Assembly (NCBI RefSeq): GCF_000814675.1
Contig: NZ_JWIG01000001.1
Location: 260,471 to 324,470, forward strand
Source of the DNA: Pseudoalteromonas distincta
GTDB taxonomy: Bacteria > Pseudomonadota > Gammaproteobacteria > Enterobacterales > Alteromonadaceae
Length of the DNA: 64,000 bases
Reading direction: 5' to 3'
Shown here piece after piece: positions 53,250 through 64,000 of the stretch. Below the pieces are notes generated by a model. That model made no database searches. It saw only the letters and a list, made by a program, of their open reading frames with translations, and had not been told where the DNA came from. Both the position numbers and the translations under genes were made by a program. How positions within the stretch are numbered: position 1 is the first letter of the stretch; every line of letters starts with the position of its first letter.

Positions 53250-54053
53250 TTATGCCTTAGCTGGTGTAACGTGTTGTGGTTTCTTATATGCCCAAATTAA
53301 CAAGCCTAAACCACCCACTATCATAGGTAACGAAAGTATTTGTCCCATTGAAATAAAGTCTGCAAATAAACCTAATTGTGCATCAGGTTGGCGGAAATAT
53401 TCAATACAGAATCTAAACACGCCATAGCCTAATAAAAATACACCGGCTACACTGCCTGCTGGGCGTGGCTTTTTAATAAACCATTGCAGGATTAAAAACA
53501 GCACTAGGCCTTCAAAAAATGCTTCGTATAATTGCGATGGGTGACGCGCAAGCGGACCGCCCGTTGGAAATACCATTGCCCATGGCACGTCGGTAACTCG
53601 GCCCCATAATTCACCGTTTATAAAGTTACCAATACGTCCAGCTAAAAGCCCTACAGGAACCAGTGGTGCAACAAAGTCGCCCACTTGAAGAAGCGACTTT
53701 TTACGCGTCCACGAAAAAATTGCGACGGCAGTTATAACGCCAAGTGTTCCACCATGAAACGACATACCGCCCTGGTCTATTCTAAATAAATACAGTGGGT
53801 TTTCTATAAAGTAACTAAACTGGTAAAACAATACGTAGCCAATACGCCCGCCTAGTATTACCCCTAACATGCCGTAAAACAGTAAATCGCTTACTTGCTC
53901 TTTAGTCCAACCCGAATTTGGCTTTGATGCTTGACGATTTGCAAACCACATCGCAAATGCAAAACCTATTAAATACATTAAGCCATACCAACGTACGCTT
54001 AGCGGTCCAACAGAAAAAATAATTGGATCAATTTGAGGAAACTCAAGTGCCAT
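53250..54053 (-). CDS. lgt: Prolipoprotein diacylglyceryl transferase
   Basis: Inner-membrane enzyme that adds diacylglycerol to the lipobox cysteine of lipoproteins, the first step for the many lipoproteins in this window. It has 267 residues with seven membrane spans. Seen are [12 protein letters not shown], the conserved HGGTLG with the essential His, and the signature [14 protein letters not shown]. Between a TSUP permease gene and thyA. Confidence 0.97.
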   Translation of the reverse strand: MALEFPQIDPIIFSVGPLSVRWYGLMYLIGFAFAMWFANRQASKPNSGWTKEQVSDLLFYGMLGVILGGRIGYVLFYQFSYFIENPLYLFRIDQGGMSFHGGTLGVITAVAIFSWTRKKSLLQVGDFVAPLVPVGLLAGRIGNFINGELWGRVTDVPWAMVFPTGGPLARHPSQLYEAFFEGLVLFLILQWFIKKPRPAGSVAGVFLLGYGVFRFCIEYFRQPDAQLGLFADFISMGQILSLPMIVGGLGLLIWAYKKPQHVTPAKA

Positions 54054-54066
54054 AAAAAATAAACCT

Positions 54067-54876
54067 TTAGCTAAAAACCATTTTAATTGCGATAACTACA
54101 AGCAGCACCGCGAAAACTTTTTTAATTGTATTAACAGGTAAATAGTGAGTTGCTTTGGCGCCAATAGGCGCAACAAACCACGAGGTAATAACAATTCCAA
54201 ATAATGCAGGTAAATAAACAAACCCAGCAAAACCATGCTCTAAATCGGTAACATGCCAACCTGCGCTGATGTAACCAATAGAGCCAAATAATGCTATAAC
54301 AATTCCGCACGCGGCTGCGCAGCCAATTGCTTTTTTTATATCAACCGAAAAATAATTAAGCATAGGTACTATTAAAGCACCACCGCCAATACCAATTAAA
54401 CCTGATAATCCGCCCATTATCGCAGAAAATCCACCTAAAATAGGACCTGCCGGTAACGGTTTATCTGACATCGGTTTATTACGCGCGGATAGCACCATTC
54501 TTGCTGCAATAAATACAACACTTATAGCAAACACTGTACGCAATATTTGTTCAGGGATTAAACTTGCTGCAAAGCCACTAATAAGTGCACCTAAAGCCAC
54601 GCCCGACATAACCCATGGGGCTATATCCCAAGGCACGTTATCATTTTTATGATGAGCCAGCGCTGAAGACGTTGAAGTAAATAAAATAGAAGCGAGTGAG
54701 GTTGCAATAGCAATTACTAATACATGATCAGCTGACGTTACATTAAATGACAGTAGCAGAGTGCTTAGAACTGGAACGATAATTAAACCGCCACCAATGC
54801 CTAGTAACCCAGCTAAAAACCCAACAATACAGCCTAGTAGTGCGCAGCTTGCGACTAACAAACCTAAGTCATACAT
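54067..54876 (-). CDS. TSUP-family (TauE/SafE) membrane permease
   Basis: Membrane transporter of the TSUP family, members of which move sulfite, sulfoacetate or other organic anions. It has 269 residues with about eight membrane spans in two related halves, each with a Gly-rich motif ([19 protein letters not shown] and [18 protein letters not shown]). It lies between ptsP and lgt, a placement common in this bacterial group. The substrate cannot be told. Confidence 0.92.
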   Translation of the reverse strand: MYDLGLLVASCALLGCIVGFLAGLLGIGGGLIIVPVLSTLLLSFNVTSADHVLVIAIATSLASILFTSTSSALAHHKNDNVPWDIAPWVMSGVALGALISGFAASLIPEQILRTVFAISVVFIAARMVLSARNKPMSDKPLPAGPILGGFSAIMGGLSGLIGIGGGALIVPMLNYFSVDIKKAIGCAAACGIVIALFGSIGYISAGWHVTDLEHGFAGFVYLPALFGIVITSWFVAPIGAKATHYLPVNTIKKVFAVLLVVIAIKMVFS

Positions 54877-54966
54877 AGTAATCTCAAATACCCTTTTAAG
54901 GTTTATATATTAAAGGATTATAAAACTAATAGCATCTGTGTATTGCAATTAATTAGGCGTATAAGC

Positions 54967-57231
54967 TTATTTAGGAGTGTAAAACAAATCACCTAATTTA
55001 TGCTCTAGCATAAAGCTTCGCGTTAAACGTAGTACTTGTTTGGCTGTAGATTGCGCTAAGCATTCACTTAATAGTTGTTCCATGTCACTAACATTTAAAC
55101 GCCTAAGTACCCATTTAACTTTATTAAGCGATGATAAATTCATACTAAGGCGCCTGTAACCCATGGCAATAAGCAAAATAGCCCCTTCAGGATCGCCGCC
55201 TAGTTCACCACACAAACTAAATGGCAGTTCATATTGCTCACATTCACGCGCTACTTTATTTAGTACCCTGAGTACGCCCGGATGATAAGGGTTAAAAAGT
55301 TCGGCAACTCGTGCATTAGCCCTGTCTACTGCTAATAAATACTGTGTTAAATCGTTACTACCTACTGAGCAAAAATCGACTTTTTTTGACCACTCTGGAA
55401 GCATAAATACACTTGAAGGTACCTCTAGCATTATACCTATGTCGGGTCTTTCTATGGTTTGCTCTGGGTATTTTTCACTTAACTCAAAATAAGCCTGTTC
55501 AAATAACGCAAGTGACTCATCAACTTCTTCAGTGCCGCTGATCATAGGGAGCATTATTTTTAAATTACCCAAACCAATGTTTGCTTTAAGCATCGCTTTT
55601 AGTTGATCTAAAAATAACTCTGGATGATCAAGGCTAATACGAATGCCACGCCAACCTAAAAATGGGTTTTCTTCGGTAATGTTAAAGTAATCGAGTACCT
55701 TATCGCCCCCAATATCCAATGTACGCATAACCACAGGATTAGGATGATAGCTAGTTAGTACTTCTCGGTACCAGTTTTCTTGCTCTGATTGCGAAGGAAA
55801 CTGACCTTTTTGCATAAACCACGCTTCGGTTCGATAAAGCCCCACACCGTCACAAATATGCGCGCTACTTTGCTCGGTATTAAGCTCAAGGCCTGCGTTT
55901 AATAATAAGCTAACATGTTCACCGTCAAGCGTAATTGATTCTGAGTCTTGCTCTGCTAAAAAGCGGTTATTAAGTAGGTTATCTTGATGCTGTAACTCTG
56001 TGTATTCATCCATCAACATTTGCGAAGGCGATATATATAAACGCCCAGCAAATGCATCTAAAATCATCGGTTTGCCATTAAACTGCAGTAGAGGTAAATC
56101 TTCTATACCCCAAATGGCAGGGATCCCCATCGCACGCGTTAATATAGAGGCATGGCTATTTGCAGAGCCATTTACGCTTACAACGCCTGTTAAGTGACCT
56201 TTTGGCACCTCAGCTAGCATGGCGGGTGTTAAGGTATTAGCAATTAAAATAGTGTTGGCCGGATAATTTTTAACAGCGTGCTCGGTATTTACAAGATGAT
56301 GTAATACGCGAAGACCAATGTCTTTAACGTCAACAGCACGCTCTTTTATATAAGGGTCTTGCATGGCATTAAATTGAGATATTAAACGCTCTATTACAAT
56401 TTTTAGGGCGCTTTTAGCACACCAGCCTTCTTGTAATTGCATTTCAACATTATGCCCTAAACTTTTAGCGTCAAGCAGTTGTTGATACACATCAAATACC
56501 GCAAGAGCTTCGTGCGGAATAGAATCGCTTAGCGTCATAGATAGGGTATTAAATTCTTTGCGTGTTGCAGCTACAGCTTGAGTAAACAAACGGCGCTGCT
56601 CAGTAACGTCACTGTCTTTTAAAAGCTCAATAGATTTAAAATCGAGTTTTGGTAATACAACAAATGCTTGCCCTATACCTATTCCAGGCGCGCTCGATAC
56701 GCCTTTTAAAACAGACGTTTGATGAGATGACTCATCTTGGCGGAGTATTTCTTTAATTTCAGCATGCGCTAATTGTGAAGCAAGTTGAGCAGAAAGCGTT
56801 ATTAAAAACGACTCTTCGTCTTGGCTAAATACACGTGCCATTTTTTGTTGAACAACAATAACACCCAGTACTTTTTTTTGATGAACAACGGGTACAGATA
56901 AAAAAGCGTTGTAGCCTTCTTCATTTACTTCGGGGGAAAGCTTAAAACGAGGATGCGATTTAGCAAATGCAATATTAATAGGCTCTTCGCGTTGCGCTAC
57001 TAGGCCAACCAAACCTTCGGTAAAACCAATTCTAAACTTACCTACCGCATCGGGGTTTAGTCCTTCGGTTGCCATAAGTACAAAATTGTCTTGGCTGTAA
57101 TCTGCAAAATAAATGGAGCAGCACTGGGTTTTCATGGCATCTTTAACCATTTGCACAAAGCACACTAATGCGCTGTCTAAATTCGCTTGTCGCGATACAG
57201 ACTCCGCAATAGATCTCAGTGTAGCCAGCAT
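54967..57231 (-). CDS. ptsP: PEP-protein phosphotransferase of the nitrogen PTS (EI-Ntr)
   Basis: First enzyme of the regulatory nitrogen phosphotransferase chain; moves phosphate from PEP to NPr. It has 754 residues. The N-terminal GAF domain (1-160) is the nitrogen-sensing part. The PEP-utilising region shows the phosphorylated His in GSANSHASILTRAMGIPAIW, and the TIM barrel shows GWRGIRISLDHPE, MLEVPSSVFM, SVGSNDLTQYLLAVDR and PFSLCGELGGDP. The gene is 30 bases from rppH, so likely in the same transcript. Confidence 0.96.
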   Translation of the reverse strand: MLATLRSIAESVSRQANLDSALVCFVQMVKDAMKTQCCSIYFADYSQDNFVLMATEGLNPDAVGKFRIGFTEGLVGLVAQREEPINIAFAKSHPRFKLSPEVNEEGYNAFLSVPVVHQKKVLGVIVVQQKMARVFSQDEESFLITLSAQLASQLAHAEIKEILRQDESSHQTSVLKGVSSAPGIGIGQAFVVLPKLDFKSIELLKDSDVTEQRRLFTQAVAATRKEFNTLSMTLSDSIPHEALAVFDVYQQLLDAKSLGHNVEMQLQEGWCAKSALKIVIERLISQFNAMQDPYIKERAVDVKDIGLRVLHHLVNTEHAVKNYPANTILIANTLTPAMLAEVPKGHLTGVVSVNGSANSHASILTRAMGIPAIWGIEDLPLLQFNGKPMILDAFAGRLYISPSQMLMDEYTELQHQDNLLNNRFLAEQDSESITLDGEHVSLLLNAGLELNTEQSSAHICDGVGLYRTEAWFMQKGQFPSQSEQENWYREVLTSYHPNPVVMRTLDIGGDKVLDYFNITEENPFLGWRGIRISLDHPELFLDQLKAMLKANIGLGNLKIMLPMISGTEEVDESLALFEQAYFELSEKYPEQTIERPDIGIMLEVPSSVFMLPEWSKKVDFCSVGSNDLTQYLLAVDRANARVAELFNPYHPGVLRVLNKVARECEQYELPFSLCGELGGDPEGAILLIAMGYRRLSMNLSSLNKVKWVLRRLNVSDMEQLLSECLAQSTAKQVLRLTRSFMLEHKLGDLFYTPK

Positions 57232-57261
57232 ACCCTGCTCCTTTATTGTATCGAGAAATTA

Positions 57262-57780
57262 CTACCTTTTACTTCGCCAATGATCTTTATGTTGTTCTCT
57301 CTTATTAAAAGGCATAGCGAAAGGAGCAAACTCTTTCATTACTCGTCGATAAACATCCCGTTTAAACGATACAACCTGTCGTACAGGATACCAATAACTT
57401 ACCCAGCGCCAATCATCAAACTCTGGATGATGGGTTTTAAGTAAATTTACATCTTCGTCTTTACAGCGTAATTTTAGTAAAAACCATTTTTGTTTTTGCC
57501 CAATACACACCGGACTAGAGTCTCGGCGGATTAATCGTTTGGGTAATTTATAGCGTAACCAATGTTTTGAGCTTGCGACTATTTCTACATCTTCTGGTCG
57601 CAACCCTACTTCTTCGTGTAATTCACGGTACATGGTTTGTTCTGCAGTTTCGCCATCATCAACACCACCTTGGGGAAATTGCCAAGAGTGTTGACCATAA
57701 CGTCTGGCCCAAAAAACCTGTCCCTGATTATTGCAAATCACAATTCCGACATTGGCACGAAAACCTTCGGCATCAATCAC
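57262..57780 (-). CDS. rppH: RNA pyrophosphohydrolase
   Basis: Nudix hydrolase that removes pyrophosphate from 5' triphosphate mRNA and triggers decay. It has 172 residues, usual length. The Nudix box is [22 protein letters not shown]; the N terminus [16 protein letters not shown] and the [10 protein letters not shown] motif are typical of RppH. First gene of the rppH-ptsP block. Confidence 0.96.
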   Translation of the reverse strand: MIDAEGFRANVGIVICNNQGQVFWARRYGQHSWQFPQGGVDDGETAEQTMYRELHEEVGLRPEDVEIVASSKHWLRYKLPKRLIRRDSSPVCIGQKQKWFLLKLRCKDEDVNLLKTHHPEFDDWRWVSYWYPVRQVVSFKRDVYRRVMKEFAPFAMPFNKREQHKDHWRSKR

Positions 57781-58310
57781 CTTAGTGCCTCATTTGTAAG
57801 TCGATTTTTAATGATTGTTCCACATTAGCCGCAATACGGCAAATACTATTATACCCAAGCCAATTAGTGAGCTAAGTTTAAGCTTTTAGTATGTTGATAA
57901 ATTAATAGAGAATAGGTAAATATTTAGAAAATAACTCAGCAAAGCTATTGCGGTTCTTGTTTTCCTCTAGTTACTCACAGTTTGTGCATAACTTTTGTAA
58001 AACACGCTCATTTTGCAAACAAATCCACAATATTAGATCTTAAAACTTAGCTTCTCCACAGATTCTGTGGATAAACATGTTCATATAGTTGTATTTATCC
58101 TTACAACTTTTAAATGGCTTAATCAAAACTGAACGTGCACATTTAAAAAAACCTGCAGAGTCAGTAACTTAAAGTAAAGTAGCTTAATTTCAATATGTGC
58201 AAAATTAACACAAACCACAGACGAGCAAAAAACGTACAACCCTAAAGATATCCACGGCTTAGCCTATTTGCTATCATGGCTATGGTATTTATACAACCGA
58301 AATTAAGAAT
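57781..58310. other. Divergent intergenic region between rppH and mutH
   Basis: A 530-bp AT-rich gap with no credible gene. It holds the promoters of rppH and mutH and a group of DnaA-box-like sequences (57983-58074). Confidence 0.6.
57983..58074. promoter_or_regulatory. Candidate DnaA-box cluster
   Basis: TGTGCATAA (57983-57991) and TGTGGATAA (58066-58074) are complements of TTATNCACA, the DnaA-box consensus. AAATCCACA at 58021-58029 is a weaker match. CCACAGA-T-TCTGTGG (58056-58070) is a perfect inverted repeat overlapping the second box. Chance matches in AT-rich DNA cannot be excluded. Confidence 0.35.
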
Positions 58311-58982
58311 ATGCGACCTACAAAACCACACTCAATAAACGACTTAATGCAGCGCGTTAACAGTATTGCCGGATTAACACTTGGGCAACTTGCAAATCAG
58401 TACCATTTTAAAACGCCAGATGACTTACTACGTGAAAAAGGCTGGACTGGGCAACTCATTGAATACGTACTAGGCGCTACTGCAGGCTCAAAACCCCTCC
58501 CCGATTTTGAAGATTTAGGAATTGAGCTAAAAACACTGCCTATTTCTTATAAAGGTAGGCCACTGGAAACTACGTTTGTATCGGTTACACCTTTAATGAA
58601 CGTGACGGGAATGACGTGGCATACCAGCTCTGTGCGTAAAAAACTAAATCATGTTTTATGGCTGCCAATTTTAAGCGAACGTGATATTGCGCCGTTTGAC
58701 AGAACTATCGGCAGCGGCTTTTTCTGGCAGCCTTCACCTGAACAAGACGCTTTGTTACAACGCGACTGGGAAGAGCAAATGGAGCTAATTGCGCTAGGTA
58801 GAGTCGACGAAATATCAGGCCATTTAGGCGATGCTATGCAAATACGCCCTAAAGCTGCTCATAGTAAAATAGTCACTGATGCTATTGGCCCAAATGGGCA
58901 AATAATTAAAACCCTACCCCGTGGTTTTTATTTAAAAACCAGTTTTACAGGTGATATTTTAAAGCAGCAGTTTCAGCTATGA
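58311..58982 (+). CDS. mutH: DNA mismatch-repair endonuclease MutH
   Basis: Nicks the unmethylated strand at hemimethylated GATC sites in mismatch repair. It has 223 residues, usual length. Seen are the conserved KGWTGQLIEYVLGATAGSKP with the catalytic Glu, DFEDLGIELKTLPI with the Asp and ExK residues, and the C-terminal LPRGFYLKTSFT. Presence of mutH implies Dam methylation in this organism. Alone on the plus strand, divergent from rppH and convergent with eno. Confidence 0.96.
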   Translation: MRPTKPHSINDLMQRVNSIAGLTLGQLANQYHFKTPDDLLREKGWTGQLIEYVLGATAGSKPLPDFEDLGIELKTLPISYKGRPLETTFVSVTPLMNVTGMTWHTSSVRKKLNHVLWLPILSERDIAPFDRTIGSGFFWQPSPEQDALLQRDWEEQMELIALGRVDEISGHLGDAMQIRPKAAHSKIVTDAIGPNGQIIKTLPRGFYLKTSFTGDILKQQFQL

Positions 58983-59106
58983 GTGCGTAAGAAGTTAAAG
59001 CATGAGTAAAGCGTTATACTTTTGTGCTCCACTCTTTAGTGCTGCGTACATCAACAAGCTTAAAGCCTACAATTTATTTTCATCTCTTTGGAAAAGTATC
59101 AGGCAT

Positions 59107-59136
59107 AAAAAATCCCCGCATAGGCGAGGATTTTAT
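59107..59136 (-). terminator. Rho-independent terminator of eno
   Basis: On the minus strand AATCCTCGCC, a short loop and GCGGGGATTTTTT form a stem with a T-run about 40 bases after the eno stop. Confidence 0.88.
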
Positions 59137-59174
59137 CATCTAAAATTAAAAGTTAGATTCTATATAAAATAGAA

Positions 59175-60509
<1,335 letters not shown>

Positions 60510-60552
60510 CTAACTTTACTACGTTTTATATAGCTTAGTCAGCCCTTAAAAC

Positions 60553-60583
60553 AAAAAAGCCGTGCAATATGCACGGCTTTTAA
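60553..60583 (-). terminator. Rho-independent terminator of pyrG
   Basis: On the minus strand AAAGCCGTGCA, a four-base core and TGCACGGCTTTTTTG follow immediately after the pyrG stop. Confidence 0.92.
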
Positions 60584-60585
60584 AA

Positions 60586-62235
<1,650 letters not shown>

Positions 62236-62382
62236 TCAGGAATTAAAAGGAATATAACACCCAAAGAAGAGCCTAAGGGTATATCATCAAGACGGGGCGA
62301 AATTGTACCAAAACACTGCTTATCAATCCAGCTAAAATTAGCTAATACGCGCACAAAAAATGTGCACTATTTAACATTAAGC

Positions 62383-63180
62383 CTATTTTACTTTTTTAAT
62401 CGCATCCCACGCACTATCCATCTCTTCAAAGGTTGCTGTATCTAAGCTTTTACCTTGCGCATGCAAATAGGCGTTTACCTTTTCAAAACGCGCTGAAAAC
62501 TTATCATTAGCGCTACGAAGCAGTTGTTCGGGATCTCGTTTAACATGACGTACAACATTAACCGTGGCAAAAAGTAAGTCGCCGAGCTCTTCCGCTGTAT
62601 GATCAGATAGCGGGTCTTGCTCAATCGCTTCTTTTACTTCAAGCACTTCTTCACTCACTTTATCTAGTGCACCATGATACGTTGGCCAATCAAAGCCAAG
62701 GGAAGCCACGCGTTGTTGAATTTTTTTGGCTTTACTTAAGCTTGGCATATTGCCAGGGATATCTTGCCAAAAAGAAGGGGATTCGGTTTGCGCTTTAGCA
62801 CTTCGCTCCTGTGCTTTGATTGCTTGCCACTGCTGCGATAATTGATCGTCTGTTAGCTCTTTTTTTTCACCAAACACATGCGGGTGACGACGGGTAAGCT
62901 TATCGTTTAATTGCTCTACTAGATCATTAAAATCAAATAGATTTTGCTCTTGTGCAAGTTGCGCATAAAAAACTATTTGAAATAGCAAATCACCCAATTC
63001 ACCTTTAAGCTCATCTAAGTTGCCTGATTCAATACAGTCGGCAACTTCGTACGCTTCTTCTAGCGTATGCGGCACAATAGATTTAAAATCTTGCTTGAGA
63101 TCCCACGGACAACCGCTCTTGGGATCTCGCAGTGTTTTCATTATGCTAAGAAGTTGTGTAAGCGCTGCATTATCATTCAT
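62383..63180 (-). CDS. mazG: Nucleoside triphosphate pyrophosphohydrolase MazG
   Basis: Hydrolyses NTPs and dNTPs to monophosphates, cleaning aberrant nucleotides and modulating the stringent response. It has 265 residues with two MazG repeats. The first has LRDPKSGCPWDLKQDFKSIV and LKGELGDLLFQIVFYAQ, the second has EEVLEVKEAIE and EELGDLLFATVNVVRH, each with the EExxE and ExxD metal ligands. Starts two bases after relA stops. Confidence 0.96.
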   Translation of the reverse strand: MNDNAALTQLLSIMKTLRDPKSGCPWDLKQDFKSIVPHTLEEAYEVADCIESGNLDELKGELGDLLFQIVFYAQLAQEQNLFDFNDLVEQLNDKLTRRHPHVFGEKKELTDDQLSQQWQAIKAQERSAKAQTESPSFWQDIPGNMPSLSKAKKIQQRVASLGFDWPTYHGALDKVSEEVLEVKEAIEQDPLSDHTAEELGDLLFATVNVVRHVKRDPEQLLRSANDKFSARFEKVNAYLHAQGKSLDTATFEEMDSAWDAIKKVK

Positions 63181-63182
63181 GA

Positions 63183-64000
63183 TTAATGACCACGCTTGGC
63201 ATCATGTACACCTTCAATTTGGTGTAACTTAGAAAGAACACGGTTAGTACCCGATAAGTCATGTACTTCTATTTGCATTGTAAATATAGCTAACTGATTA
63301 TCTTCAACCGTATTTACGTTCATGTTTAAAACATTTACTTTTTCGTTAGCAAGTACTGAGCTTATATCGCGTATTAGCCCTGAACGGTCGGTGGCTTCTA
63401 TTTTAATACTTAGTGCGTACGAGCCGTTGATATCATCAGACCAACTTACCGAAATAACACGCTCAGGATGCTGGTTTTTTAAGTTATTAAACGAATCACA
63501 GTCTTCCTTATGAACACCTATTCCTCGACCTTGGGTTATATAACCTATTATTTCATCGCCAGGTACTGGGCGACAGCACTTGGCTACATGGCTCATTAAG
63601 CTGCCAACGCCATCAACCACAATGCCGTTTTTGTCACCAGTTACTTTACTTGGTGCTTTAATGCGAATAACCGGCTCATCTTCAGTCCGATCACTTACAA
63701 AGTTAAGCATTTGATTGAGGCGAACATCGCCCGCACCAATCGCAACCATTAAGTCATCCAGCTCTTTAAAGTTAAAACGCTTGATGGCTGGTTCTAAATC
63801 TTTGTATGTTAAATTGAGCTTTTGTAATTCACTGTCGAGAATTTCTTTCCCCGCACTTAAGTTTTTGTCGCGGTCGAGCTGTTTAAACCAGTGGTGGATT
63901 TTAGCTCTAGCACGGGATGACTTAATGTACCCTAATGACGGGTTTAACCAATCACGACTTGGATTTGGTTGTTTTTGGGTCAGTATTTCTACCTGATCCC
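63183..64000 (-). CDS. relA: GTP pyrophosphokinase RelA (C-terminal part, runs off right edge)
   Basis: Ribosome-linked (p)ppGpp synthetase of the stringent response. The frame stays open to the window edge; reading from the edge gives DQVEILTQKQPNPSRDWLNP, then KIHHWFKQLDRDKN, both diagnostic of RelA's TGS region. The visible 272 residues contain the helical region, the zinc-finger part (VAKCCRPVPGDEIIGYITQG) and the C-terminal ACT domain (IEATDRSGLIRDISSVLANE). An internal ATG at 63749 is not the start; the catalytic N-terminal half lies outside. Confidence 0.97.
   Translation of the reverse strand, partial: DQVEILTQKQPNPSRDWLNPSLGYIKSSRARAKIHHWFKQLDRDKNLSAGKEILDSELQKLNLTYKDLEPAIKRFNFKELDDLMVAIGAGDVRLNQMLNFVSDRTEDEPVIRIKAPSKVTGDKNGIVVDGVGSLMSHVAKCCRPVPGDEIIGYITQGRGIGVHKEDCDSFNNLKNQHPERVISVSWSDDINGSYALSIKIEATDRSGLIRDISSVLANEKVNVLNMNVNTVEDNQLAIFTMQIEVHDLSGTNRVLSKLHQIEGVHDAKRGH

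Noticed and set aside
63183..63749. A separate 188-residue gene beginning at the ATG at 63749
   Set aside because: The same frame continues upstream to the window edge with clear RelA sequence, so this ATG is internal.

Overview
The window looks like a chromosome segment of a marine gammaproteobacterium of the Alteromonadales, most likely Pseudoalteromonas. The base composition is moderately AT-rich. The order relA-mazG-pyrG-eno, the block rppH-ptsP-TSUP permease-lgt-thyA-galU, an FlgO/P/T-type flagellar set and a complete Lap-type adhesin locus all fit that group. The genus is inferred from gene content and protein resemblance, not from a database search.

Region 1 (1-22.7 kb) is a full Lap-type biofilm adhesion system. 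A giant adhesin gene occupies the minus strand from 13502 and runs off the left edge (about 4,500 residues visible). It starts with a retention module that carries a TAAG dialanine site expected to be cut by LapG, followed by roughly 45 Ig-like domains. Divergently oriented are the type I exporter genes: a TolC-like channel fused to an OmpA-like domain, a LapB-type ABC transporter and a LapC-type membrane fusion protein, followed by a LuxR/CsgD-like regulator. Converging on these are lapG (periplasmic cysteine protease) and lapD (degenerate GGDEF-EAL receptor). The predicted logic is that LapD bound to c-di-GMP sequesters LapG, the adhesin stays in its outer-membrane channel, and cells stay attached.

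Region 2 (22.8-31.1 kb) holds divergent flgP and flgT, an OxyR regulator with a perfect OxyR half-site facing a peroxiredoxin-glutaredoxin fusion and a flavoprotein disulfide reductase, a DHH-family phosphoesterase, and a membrane diguanylate cyclase with an extracytoplasmic helical-repeat sensor.

Region 3 (31.33-47.23 kb) is a 15.9-kb genomic island inserted at the 3' end of a tRNA-Arg(CCT) gene. It is bounded by an 18-bp exact direct repeat and has a P4-type integrase next to the tRNA. Its cargo is a tightly packed five-gene minus-strand operon: a type I restriction-modification set (hsdR, hsdM, hsdS) followed without gaps by a coiled-coil McrB-like AAA+ protein and an McrC-like PD-(D/E)XK nuclease with C-terminal zinc-binding cysteines. 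It also carries an AlpA-like regulator and several unrecognised genes. The five-gene operon is the best candidate for an under-described defence system.

Region 4 (47.36-50.8 kb) is a minus-strand cluster of five small lipoproteins: two paralogous SPOR-domain proteins and three tandem FlgO-like paralogues. It is followed by about 700 bp of intergenic DNA containing a 359-bp element with imperfect terminal inverted repeats.

Region 5 (51.4-64 kb) is core housekeeping: galU, thyA, lgt, a TSUP permease, ptsP, rppH, mutH, eno, pyrG, mazG and the 3' part of relA, with clear terminators after galU, eno and pyrG.
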